The notes under the pieces are model-generated. The model was not told the DNA's origin. It saw nothing but the letters and a program-made list of their open reading frames with translations, and did no database searches. Positions 30,910 through 40,458 of a stretch of DNA of 64,000 nucleotides are shown piece by piece. Source of the stretch: Burkholderia thailandensis E264. Lineage in GTDB: Bacteria; Pseudomonadota; Gammaproteobacteria; Burkholderiales; Burkholderiaceae. The stretch is taken from contig NC_007651.1 of NCBI RefSeq assembly GCF_000012365.1, positions 1,488,001 to 1,552,000 of the forward strand. Reading direction: 5' to 3'. Within the stretch, counting starts at the first letter, position 1, and every line of letters begins with the position of its first letter. A program made the position numbers and the translations under genes.

Positions 30910-32553
30910 CTACTTCAGATTCCAGCAGCTCCCGTTGAAGTACGCGTCCACCGGCGCGTTCTGCGCGGCCGTCGCCGCGTTGCAAAGATTGCCGCCCGTC
31001 GCGAAGCTCGCCGTGCCCTTCGTCGGAATCAGCTTCAGCGTGCGTCCGTTCCATGTCGGCTCGATCGCGCGGATCTTCGCGTTGCCGGTCAGCAGCACGA
31101 CGGGCGTGGTATGCACGTCGATCGTCGCGGCGCTTGCGATCGTGACGGGTTTGGTGTCGATGCCGAGGTTCGACGACACGATGCTGTCGCCAGTCGGCGC
31201 GCCGGAGATCGGCGTTCGCGAGCCGCTGAAGTCGTTGCCGCTGACGAGGCCGCCCGCGTTGTTGCCGGCAAGCACGATGCCGTGCCGTGGCGCCGCCTTG
31301 AAGAGCCCGCCGCAACTGCCGCCGAGCTCGGAGTTGCGCACCGCGTACGCGCTCACGTTCGGGCCGTAGACGATGTTCGCCGCCGCGCCGCCGCCGCGGC
31401 CGTTGCCGCAGAAGCGGCTTGCGTCGAACGTGACGAACGTGCCCGCCTTGACGTTCGCGCCGTTCGACGCGCCGTTGTAGTTGCGCAGCCCGTTGAAATG
31501 GATCTCCGACACGAGCCCGCCGCCCGTGTTCGCGATCAGGATGTTGTCTGACTGCGCGGACGCGGTCCAGCACGCACTGCATTCGAGGCCTTCGACGCGT
31601 GCGCTCGGTGCGCGCGTGTCGATCTCCAGCGCGTTGATCGCGTTCGTATCGCCGACGTACGTATTGTTCAGGCTCGCCCACGCGACCGACTGATTCGCAC
31701 CGGGGGCGATCTGCGTGCCGATCTTCGTGAACAACATGTCGGACTCGGAGACGAGGAGGCCGCCCGCGTCGAGGATCTGCATCGCGGCGTCGCCCGGCTG
31801 GGCGCGATCGCCGATGACGGTCGTGCGCGCGATGCGCGCGTCGGTCGTCTCCGCGTGAGCCGTGAGCGCGCCGATCCGGATTCCGACGCTGCCCGCGCCC
31901 TTGACGCCGTTGACGATCGTCTGCTCGACGAGCGCCTGATTGCCGTTCAGATCGATGCCGATGAACGGGCCCTGGATATAGACGCCGGCGATCACCGGCG
32001 CGACGACGTTCCTGACCGCGATCGTCGCGCCCCGCGAGTTGGCGCCCGCCGCGCTGGCGTTGATGTAGAGATCGCGAATCGCCGCGCCGTTGCCGGCGAG
32101 CGAGATCATCGGGCTCAGATTCGCCGCGCCGGCGGCGAGGCTCGCGCGCTGTCCGCGCGCGCCGGCGAGCGTGACGTTCTCCGGCACGGTGACGGTGCCC
32201 GCGATCACGCAGCGGGTGCCCGACAGCGGCAGATTCACGACGGCGGGCGCGACGCTCGCCGCATACGCGAGCGCGCGGTTGAGCGCGGCCGCGTCGTCGT
32301 TCGAGCCGTTGCACAGCATGCCGAAATCGGCGCCGTTGATGATGTCCGCGAGCTTGACGGCGAGCGGGCGCGGCACGCTGCCCGCGCCTTTTTGCCGAAA
32401 TCGCACGTCGCCCGGCGCGTCGGGCTGAGGGCGGCCGGCTGCGGCGGGCGGCCTTGCCGTCGACGCGGAGTCAGCGGGCGATGCGACTTGTGCCGCCGCG
32501 AGCGCGGGCGCGACGCTCAGTGAAACCAGAACGGCCAGTGCGGCGTGTCTCAT
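30910..32553 (-). CDS. Secreted right-handed beta-helix protein
   Basis: A 547-residue protein beginning with a clean signal peptide (LAVLVSLSVAPALAAAQ). After a Pro/Ala-rich spacer it has repeats typical of parallel beta-helix proteins: IRDLYINAS, VIAGVYIQGPFIGIDLNGN, VEQTIVNGVKG and many Asn/Gly-rich turns. Such folds occur in pectate lyases, epimerases and tailspike depolymerases. No catalytic set is recognisable. It sits convergent to the capsule operon and divergent from the sulfotransferase, so a role in trimming or modifying exported polysaccharide is plausible but unproven. A frame extends upstream of this start but has no signal. Confidence 0.75.
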   Translation of the reverse strand: MRHAALAVLVSLSVAPALAAAQVASPADSASTARPPAAAGRPQPDAPGDVRFRQKGAGSVPRPLAVKLADIINGADFGMLCNGSNDDAAALNRALAYAASVAPAVVNLPLSGTRCVIAGTVTVPENVTLAGARGQRASLAAGAANLSPMISLAGNGAAIRDLYINASAAGANSRGATIAVRNVVAPVIAGVYIQGPFIGIDLNGNQALVEQTIVNGVKGAGSVGIRIGALTAHAETTDARIARTTVIGDRAQPGDAAMQILDAGGLLVSESDMLFTKIGTQIAPGANQSVAWASLNNTYVGDTNAINALEIDTRAPSARVEGLECSACWTASAQSDNILIANTGGGLVSEIHFNGLRNYNGASNGANVKAGTFVTFDASRFCGNGRGGGAAANIVYGPNVSAYAVRNSELGGSCGGLFKAAPRHGIVLAGNNAGGLVSGNDFSGSRTPISGAPTGDSIVSSNLGIDTKPVTIASAATIDVHTTPVVLLTGNAKIRAIEPTWNGRTLKLIPTKGTASFATGGNLCNAATAAQNAPVDAYFNGSCWNLK

Positions 32554-32875
32554 GTTGCGGTTCCTGTGCACGGATTGAACGGCGATCTCGGCGGCGCGGG
32601 AGGGCGACGCTTCGCGATGATAGGACAGCCGTCTTTCGATACCGTTGCCGCGTCGTCGACGCGCGGCGAACGCGGCGAACCGCGCGACGGGCCGCCACCG
32701 GGACGTCGCGCGTTTTCGTGACGCAAGTGCGGACCGGCATCGCTCGACGTCGCGTGTCGACACCCGTCGAAATCGATGCGTTTGCGGCCGATGAAGCGAC
32801 ATATTTTTGTGTCAGAATTTCGGCGGATACCGCCGATCATGCGCGGCCAGAAAAGAGAAGAGGGGATTGCCCACG
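32554..32875. promoter_or_regulatory. Divergent intergenic region
   Basis: These 322 bp separate the leftward beta-helix gene from the rightward sulfotransferase gene, so both promoters should be here. Around 32790-32875 base composition shifts toward A/T and a purine-rich AGAAGAGGGG lies 10-15 bases before the sulfotransferase ATG. No credible gene is seen. Confidence 0.4.
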
Positions 32876-34921
32876 ATGAAGGAGCAACGGCGGGTTTTCG
32901 GTGGCCGCGTCATTTTCGATCATTTGCCCAAGACCGCCGGGCAGGCGGTCAATGCGTGGCTGGGCAACGCGCTTGGCGCGGGCTGCGTGACGCCGAACCT
33001 GATTGGCCGACATCGCGATCTGATTCGGCGATACGGCGGCGAGTATTCGGTCATTTCCGCGCACATCGATTTTCGCGGCTCGTCGCTCGATCCGCGTTAT
33101 CAATACTTGACATGCTTTCGCGAGCCGATTGACCGCGCGATTTCCTGGCTCTTTTTTCTGATGAATAACCACGACGCCGAGCAGTTGCCGGGGCTGTGGG
33201 AGCAGGCGCAGCGCTTCATCGCGCTGGCGGCCGATCCGGGTGGCGATTTCCGTGCGTCGATCGCGCAATCGTTCGAGTCGAATTTCGTCGAGTCGCTGAG
33301 CAATCCGTACGTCGAGCACTTCGCCGCGATCGGCGACACGCAGGCGCGCCGCGACGACGAGAAGCTCGCCGCGGCGCTCGCGAGCGTCGAGCAGTACGAC
33401 GTCGTGGGTTTCTTCGAAGACATGCCGACGTTTCTCGCCGATGTCGCCGCGCTGATCGGCTTGCCGGCGCCGGAGCGCATCGAGACCGTGAATGCGACGC
33501 GGCAGCGGCCCGCGGTCGGACAGATCGAGGCGGCGCTGCGCGAGCGTCTCGAAGCGCTGAACGCGCTCGACCTCGAGTTCTACCGCGTGTTGCGCGAGCG
33601 CCGGCAGCGCGAGCGCGCGCGGCGCGAGATCATTCCCGTGCCGCAAACCGCGCGCTGGCAGCCGTACGAGCCCGTCGCGAGCCGTGCGTTCGCGGCGCCG
33701 GAGTTTTCGCTCGTGTCGGCGACGCTGCTGGGCGGCGATACATATTCGCACGGCCAGATCATGCGCTTCAGCGTCGTGTTCTCGATCGACAGGGACGTCG
33801 CCGAACTGGGCGTCGGCATCCAGATCACGGATAGCGACGAGCGTTGGGCGTTCGGCAGCAGCAACTCGCTGCTGAACCGGCGGCTCGTCGGCCTGCAGCG
33901 CGGCACCTATCGCATCGGTTTCTACCTCGGCGCGAACCTGCCGGAAGGGCGCTACGTCGCCGGGTTCATGTTTTCCGATAGCGGCAGCGATCGGACGAGC
34001 GAGCTCGCGCACTACGAGAAGCTCGTGGCGTTCCAGGTCGAGGTGCCGCGTGCGGTGCCGAGCGCGGGTTACGCGAGTCTCCCCGCGGACTTCGAATGCC
34101 AGCGCGTGAGCGACGCCGTGTCCGCCGTGCCGCGCGACGCCGGCGGCAGCTTGCGCACCGACGTGACGCTCGGTCCGCTGACGGCGGGCGAAGCCTTCGA
34201 GTTGCCCGTGTTGCTGGAGAACGCGTCGACGCAGACGTGGGTCAACTCGAGCCGGAATCCGATCCATCTGTCGTATCGCTGGCTCGACGATGCCGGGCGC
34301 ATCGTCGCGTCCGATCCGGCGCCGATGCCGCTGCCCGTCGATCTCTTCGCGCCGGGCACGACGATGCCGCTGCCGATGCGCGTCGTCGCGCCGAGCACTT
34401 GCGGCGATTTTCGCCTCGTCGCGATGCCGATGGCCGGCAGCCAGGGCGGATTCGACGCGCTCGGGTTCGTGCCGTTGTCGCTCGAATGCGCTGTGACGCA
34501 TGCCAACGCCGCGAGAGTTTACCGAGGCGCCGATATTCGCCTGCACACGCGCGTGGGGCTGCGCGATTCGGGTGCGATGGCGAGCACGGGGCAGGAAGGC
34601 TTCCTGCTGTTCGGACCTTACGCGGCGCTGCCGGCGGGCCGTTATGTCGTGAGCCTCGAAGGCCGGTGCGATGCGACGGACGGCGGCTGGATGGACATCA
34701 TATGGGGCCACGGCACGCAGGTGCTGATGCGTCACGACGTGACGCCCGGCGGGAAGGATGGCCCGATCGCCGAGTTCGATTTCGAACTGGCGACGCCGGT
34801 CAGCGATCTCGAAGTTCGCGTGTGGGTGCCGGCGTGCGCGAGCGTGCGCGTCGATACGCTCAGGATCGAACCATTCGAGAACCGGTACGCCGACATGGCG
34901 CTCGCGGTGGCCGCCGGCTGA
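32876..34921 (+). CDS. Sulfotransferase-like protein with C-terminal beta-rich carbohydrate-related domains
   Basis: A 681-residue protein. Residues 1-240 look like a PAPS-dependent sulfotransferase: FDHLPKTAGQAVNAWL is the 5'-phosphosulfate loop and CFREPIDRAISWLFF the 3'-phosphate site. Residues about 265-420 are beta-rich and resemble the carbohydrate-binding C-terminal domain of O-antigen Wzt proteins (ATLLGGDTYSHGQIMRFSVVF). Residues 430-540 form another beta-sandwich-like segment. Residues about 547-681 repeat the domain found at the end of the glycosyltransferase at 7481 (GFLLFGPYAALPAGRYVV). It probably sulfates the capsule, with the extra domains binding it. The gene stands alone between two leftward secreted-protein genes. 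Confidence 0.78.
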   Translation: MKEQRRVFGGRVIFDHLPKTAGQAVNAWLGNALGAGCVTPNLIGRHRDLIRRYGGEYSVISAHIDFRGSSLDPRYQYLTCFREPIDRAISWLFFLMNNHDAEQLPGLWEQAQRFIALAADPGGDFRASIAQSFESNFVESLSNPYVEHFAAIGDTQARRDDEKLAAALASVEQYDVVGFFEDMPTFLADVAALIGLPAPERIETVNATRQRPAVGQIEAALRERLEALNALDLEFYRVLRERRQRERARREIIPVPQTARWQPYEPVASRAFAAPEFSLVSATLLGGDTYSHGQIMRFSVVFSIDRDVAELGVGIQITDSDERWAFGSSNSLLNRRLVGLQRGTYRIGFYLGANLPEGRYVAGFMFSDSGSDRTSELAHYEKLVAFQVEVPRAVPSAGYASLPADFECQRVSDAVSAVPRDAGGSLRTDVTLGPLTAGEAFELPVLLENASTQTWVNSSRNPIHLSYRWLDDAGRIVASDPAPMPLPVDLFAPGTTMPLPMRVVAPSTCGDFRLVAMPMAGSQGGFDALGFVPLSLECAVTHANAARVYRGADIRLHTRVGLRDSGAMASTGQEGFLLFGPYAALPAGRYVVSLEGRCDATDGGWMDIIWGHGTQVLMRHDVTPGGKDGPIAEFDFELATPVSDLEVRVWVPACASVRVDTLRIEPFENRYADMALAVAAG

Positions 34922-35032
34922 ACTCCGCGCGTGCGCCGCGCCGCTGCTTCGTATTGCCGAACCGGATCGCATCGTATCGCGCTCCGGCGCCCGCATCGCG
35001 GCCCGCATATCGCAGCTTGCGTATCGCGGCCG

Positions 35033-36205
35033 TCAATCCGAAGCGGCCTGGTCGCGCTCGTTCGCCTCCGCGTGCCTGAAATCGCGCACCCGCAAGAACG
35101 TCACGTAGTTCGAATCATGCTGGCTGTGCGCACCGCCTTCGCCGTCGTCGAACGCCATGCGCACGACCGCGACGATGTCGTCGCCTTCGAATTGCCAATC
35201 CGCGTACTGGAAGCCGTGCCGTTGCGCATCGGCGCTTTGCAGCAGCACGCGCTCGACGCTCCAGTGGCGCAGGTCGGGCGACGACGTCAGCGCGAGCGTG
35301 TTTCTCACGCGCTCGAGATTCGCGCTGCCGTCGGCGTTCGGCACCGCGTTCGCGAGCGACCAGTAGCGGCCCGAGCGCGCATCGAACCGGATCGTGAACT
35401 TCTTGCCGCCGCCGGGAAAATCGATGAAATCGTGCGACGGATCGAACGACAGCGATAAGCCGTCCGCCTGCATGTGAACGAGCGCGACCTTCTCCGGACC
35501 GTGCTTCGTGTTCACGCGCAGCACGACGGCCGGCTCGCGATCGGCCGTCGCGACGACGCTGCCTTCTTCCCACGTCAGGAAGTTGTTGTCGAGCCACGCA
35601 TGGTCGGACGGCAGCGGCTTCGTCGCGCGCCAGTTGCGCGTGTCGAGCAGATCGCCGTCGGCGGGCGCGGACATCACGAGCGAGCGCAGGTCGCCGCCTT
35701 CGATCACTTCGAACGCGCGCCATACGCGGCCGCGCTCGACGAGCACCGGCACGGGCGCGGTGATGTAGCGGCCGCTCACGTCGAAGCGTCCGGTCAGCGC
35801 ATCGCTCGGCGTCGTCCACGTCGCGCCGCCGTCGATCGAGCGGCGGATCACCGGAGTGCCCATCGAGCGATCGGTGCCCATCAGGTAGAGCGCGCCGTCG
35901 ACGACGAAGAGCGACGACCAGTATTGGCCGGTCACGACGCTCAGCTTTTCCCAGGTCAGCCCCTTGTCGTGCGACGCGAACACGTGCACTTCGTCGGGCA
36001 GCGCGGCCGGGCCGAACATGTCGTGCGACGCGACGTAGGTGCCGTCAGGCAGGATCGCGAGCGACGGCGAACCGAGGAACACGCGCGTCGCGGCCGCGCT
36101 GTGCGCGACGATGTGGCCGGGCGGCGCGGCGGGCGGCACTTGCGCGGCCGACGATGCAACGACGCACGCGCAGAACAGGCAGGCCAGCATCCAGCGGGTT
36201 GTCAT
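35033..36205 (-). CDS. Secreted BNR/Asp-box (sialidase-like) protein
   Basis: A 390-residue protein with signal peptide (LACLFCACVVASSAAQ). The start at 36205 has AGGAG seven bases upstream; an ATG two codons earlier has no spacing. Two Asp boxes are visible, SHDKGLTW and SIDGGATW, and a third strand pair (TSSPDLRHW), the mark of a six-bladed beta-propeller of the sialidase superfamily. The catalytic Arg triad cannot be confirmed by eye. A glycosidase or glycan-binding role on exported polysaccharide fits the neighbourhood. Confidence 0.75.
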   Translation of the reverse strand: MTTRWMLACLFCACVVASSAAQVPPAAPPGHIVAHSAAATRVFLGSPSLAILPDGTYVASHDMFGPAALPDEVHVFASHDKGLTWEKLSVVTGQYWSSLFVVDGALYLMGTDRSMGTPVIRRSIDGGATWTTPSDALTGRFDVSGRYITAPVPVLVERGRVWRAFEVIEGGDLRSLVMSAPADGDLLDTRNWRATKPLPSDHAWLDNNFLTWEEGSVVATADREPAVVLRVNTKHGPEKVALVHMQADGLSLSFDPSHDFIDFPGGGKKFTIRFDARSGRYWSLANAVPNADGSANLERVRNTLALTSSPDLRHWSVERVLLQSADAQRHGFQYADWQFEGDDIVAVVRMAFDDGEGGAHSQHDSNYVTFLRVRDFRHAEANERDQAASD

Positions 36206-36247
36206 CGACATTCTCCTTTGCGTATCGGCGCGTGTGCGCGACAAACG

Positions 36248-37459
36248 CTAGGGGCCCGATGCTCCGGTCGCGCTCAGCCAGCCGGTACCGGTACCAGGCC
36301 GTTCGCGGCGCTCGGGCAAGCGCTCGGCATGCCCGGCGACGACGACGAACATCAGCAGCGTGAGCCACAGCATGCCGTATAGCGCGTGAAACTTGAAGAG
36401 GAGGAGCGGCAGCAGATACAGCAGCAGGCACCGGCGGCCACGCTTGCCGAACAGCATGAACAACGTGCCGAAGAACGCAGCGACACCGGCGATGCCGGTT
36501 GCGAACAGCAGATACACGTAGAACGAGCTGTCGCGCACCTGGTAGCCGCGCAAGTGCGTCTTGCCGACGTTGTTCCGTTCGTCCCAGAAGAGGCCGCTGC
36601 CGAACACGTCGGCGAGCGCGTCACGCTCGCTCAGCTCGCGCAGCACGAGCGTGCGGCTGCCGACGGCGTCGTAGTCGGCGGATTGATTGACGCGCTTGTC
36701 GTACACGCCGTACATCGCGGGCGCGATCGCGAGCGCGACCGCGGCGATCACGAGCTTGATCCGCATCGATGTGCGTCCTGTGAGGAAGTGCACGCCGCCG
36801 AGCAGCGCGCAGATGAGGATCGCCGCGATCGAGAACGACAGCAGCGCGGTCGCGAACGCGACGATCGTCGCGGCCGTCATGCGCCGCTTCGCGAGCAACA
36901 GGACGGTGCCCGCGGGCACGACCGTCATCGCGTAGAACGACGGCTCCGAATAGAGGCCGAGCGCGCGGATCGAGATGAGACTGTCGCTCAGCGCCTTCGT
37001 CGCGTAGAGCGCTTCCGAATCGCTCTCGCGGATGTAGCTGTCGAAATCGATGAAATGGCCTAAGGCGAGGTAGCAGCCGAGTTGCGCGACGAAGAACGCC
37101 GCGTGCACGTAGATCAGTGTCTCGCACGTCCGTTCGAGCGAGCGCATCGACAGCACGCCGCTTGCGAACATCCAGAACGCGAGTGCGACGTAGGTTTCGA
37201 TCAGCACGAACTTGACGAAGAAGTTCGCGTAGAAATCGCCGAACGCCGACACGATGAATGCGATGCTCACGCAAAGCGTCCAGTAAGCGGCGATTGCGGG
37301 CAGACGTTGCTGGCGCGCGAACAGCGTCGGCGCGCGCAACAGCGCGAGAAGCGCGAGCAATGCGTAAGCGGCGAAGGTCGCGCGCACGCTGAACGCGTTC
37401 AGCGAGAAGAAGCAGGCGCTGGCGGCGAAGAGCAGGGTGGGAACGCTCGCGCGTCGCAT
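36248..37459 (-). CDS. O-antigen polymerase/ligase-like polytopic membrane protein (candidate Wzy)
   Basis: A 403-residue protein with about ten hydrophobic helices and one large periplasmic loop around residues 140-200 (HFIDFDSYIRESDSEAL...GLYSEPSFYAM), then VGSRTLVLRELSE and ERNNVGKTHLRGYQ later. EPSFYAM and the loop pattern are typical of Wzy/EpsG/O-antigen ligase-like polymerases. GGAG lies nine bases upstream of the start. The exopolysaccharide operon at 40459-53191 has Wzx and Wzc but no Wzy of its own, so this gene is the obvious candidate polymerase. Confidence 0.72.
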   Translation of the reverse strand: MRRASVPTLLFAASACFFSLNAFSVRATFAAYALLALLALLRAPTLFARQQRLPAIAAYWTLCVSIAFIVSAFGDFYANFFVKFVLIETYVALAFWMFASGVLSMRSLERTCETLIYVHAAFFVAQLGCYLALGHFIDFDSYIRESDSEALYATKALSDSLISIRALGLYSEPSFYAMTVVPAGTVLLLAKRRMTAATIVAFATALLSFSIAAILICALLGGVHFLTGRTSMRIKLVIAAVALAIAPAMYGVYDKRVNQSADYDAVGSRTLVLRELSERDALADVFGSGLFWDERNNVGKTHLRGYQVRDSSFYVYLLFATGIAGVAAFFGTLFMLFGKRGRRCLLLYLLPLLLFKFHALYGMLWLTLLMFVVVAGHAERLPERRERPGTGTGWLSATGASGP

Positions 37460-37808
37460 GAAGGCTCCGTGGTTCGTCAGTCGTGCGCGCGGCAGGTCGG
37501 CGTCGCCGGAACGCCGCGCATCGAACGCGCGCGTTGCGCGGCCGCGCTTCAGCGCGTCGCGGCGCATGAGTGCACCCGCCGTACGCGTCGCACGCCGCAT
37601 GCGCGGCTCGTGCGCGACGCACGGAGCGCAGCGCTTCTGCGCATTTGACTGGTGACGCGCGCCGTAAGCCACGCTCAGCCGGTGCGCGCCCTGCGCCGAT
37701 GCGGCGCTGTGCCTGAAAGTATAGCGACGCGTGCGCCGTTGCACGTGCGCGTGTCCGATCCGCACAGGGTTTTGGCGGCGGGCGACTTGCTGTGGCCGTG
37801 ACGGGCGG
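37460..37808. other. Intergenic spacer, no gene seen
   Basis: These 349 bp lie between the PAP2 gene and the polymerase-like gene, both leftward. Composition stays GC-rich. The promoter of the polymerase-like gene is probably here. No RNA gene, terminator with T-run or believable reading frame was found. Confidence 0.4.
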
Positions 37809-38390
37809 TCACCACGGGAACTGGCTGCACAGGAACGGCGAATACTGTTCGATCGCCGTCTGAATCGGCGCGTGCCGCCCATAGGCAATCGCCAGCGCCG
37901 CGAGCAGCGACGCGAACGCGTAAGGCCGCAGGCGTCGCGACATCGCGGGCGCGCCCCTCCAGCGCACGAACGACAGCGTGACGAGCGCGCCGAGCGCCCA
38001 GCCGGCGATGACCTCGGACACCGTATGCGCATCGTCGAACACGCGCGCGGTGCCGATCAGCGCGGCAAGCGCGAGGCCTGCCGCCAGCGTCGCGTCCGAG
38101 CGCAGCCATTGCAGGCCGAGCAGCAGCGCCATCGGCCACACCGCCGACGCGAGCATCGTGTGCCCGCTGACGACGCGAAAGTGGATCGCGCGAATCTGCA
38201 CGCCGCAACCCGCGTAGAGAATCTTCGTCAATCCGACGACGAGCATGCCGGCCGCGAGCAACGCGAGCCAAGAAACGGCGTAGCGCCGCTCGGGCGACGA
38301 GCGGACGAGCCACGCGCCGCAGACGACGGAAAGAGGAAGCGTCAAGGCGGCATCGCCGAGATTGCTGATCGCAGGCCACATCGCTTGCAT
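37809..38390 (-). CDS. PAP2-superfamily membrane phosphatase
   Basis: A 193-residue membrane protein with about five helices. LTKILYAG gives the Lys of motif 1, VVSGHTM is the SGH of motif 2, and ARVFDDAHTVSEVIAGWALG is motif 3 with the catalytic His. PAP2 enzymes dephosphorylate lipid phosphates, and some recycle undecaprenyl pyrophosphate, which would serve the nearby Wzx/Wzy exopolysaccharide pathway. The link is by position only. Confidence 0.8.
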   Translation of the reverse strand: MQAMWPAISNLGDAALTLPLSVVCGAWLVRSSPERRYAVSWLALLAAGMLVVGLTKILYAGCGVQIRAIHFRVVSGHTMLASAVWPMALLLGLQWLRSDATLAAGLALAALIGTARVFDDAHTVSEVIAGWALGALVTLSFVRWRGAPAMSRRLRPYAFASLLAALAIAYGRHAPIQTAIEQYSPFLCSQFPW

Positions 38391-39153
38391 TCACCTGAAA
38401 AAGAACGCCGTATTGTAAGGCGGCGATGCGAACGCCCGCAGTTTCGCGCCGCATGAGTGCGCGAGTGCGTCATTTGTCCGATCCGGGCGAATCGCGCTAA
38501 TTGGCGCGCATGCGGTATCGCGACGTGTAAATGGGAAAATTCCGAAGTGCGGCGATCGTGCATTGTGCATGATGAGAAATGGACGTTGGTCAGCAATTAT
38601 CGAAAAGCGCGAGAACGATATCGGAAAAATATGCAATAGCCGAATCTCACATCGGTAATGTAAGTTCAATTCCAAATGTAAAAAGACATGCGGTCCGGCG
38701 GCGAATTCGATAAAGTCGTCGCGGCAGCGGCGCGCGGTTCGGCAAGTTCGGCGTGCGGCGCGCTTATATTCCCCCTTGAATGGAAACGGCCGCGCGACGC
38801 GCCGGCGCGAGGTCGCGCGATGTCGATGCGGCGGATTCCGCCATTCCGATTCGCATGCCGAATTCGGCCCTGCGGCAGGCGCAACGCGGCCATCGGCGCA
38901 TTTGTCCTTATCCGCCGTCCTTATCGGACGCGCTACCCGTCACCGGTGATTCGGTAGCCGAAAGGCCGTCCGAATTCGACAAGCTCATGCGTGAACCTCT
39001 GGTGCAATGCTCGCACCCATTCGAATTGGCGCGGCGGATAAATGATGGAATCGATGTCCAGATTCAATCCGCCAACATGGCGTCGTAATCGGACAGAAAG
39101 ATTGTTGCAGCGATTTGAAGGAATATGATGCGCCGCAGAATAGACATTGCTGA
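38391..39153. other. Long intergenic region with AT-rich patches
   Basis: A 763 bp gap between the leftward PAP2 gene and the rightward AraC-type gene. The stretch 38540-38690 is markedly AT-rich for this genome. Reading frames inside are short, with mixed codon use and no recognisable protein. It should hold both divergent promoters and has room for an untranslated leader or small RNA, but none could be demonstrated. Confidence 0.4.
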
Positions 39154-40224
<1,071 letters not shown>

Positions 40225-40378
40225 CAAGCGGCACGCCGCGTCCGCCGCTTCATTCCCCAGCGTCCGTTTCGCCACGCTCGCGTGCGAAGCCGCGGGCGGC
40301 GCTCGATCGTCGTTTCGGGAAGACGGGCGAGCGTGACCAGATTCGGAGTCCGATGCATCGATGAAATGACGCAATGAG

Positions 40379-40405
40379 TGCCGAATGCGAGAAAAACGTT
40401 CGGCA
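40379..40405. promoter_or_regulatory. Inverted repeat upstream of the exopolysaccharide operon
   Basis: TGCCGAA and TTCGGCA form perfect 7-bp arms separated by 13 bases, in the gap between the AraC-type gene and the priming transferase gene. The arms start about 80 bases before the transferase ATG. It could be an operator or a leader hairpin. Confidence 0.35.
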
Positions 40406-40458
40406 TGAATGTAGAAGTGCGAATCAAATTATTGACGAATCGCAACTGAGGTTCACTT

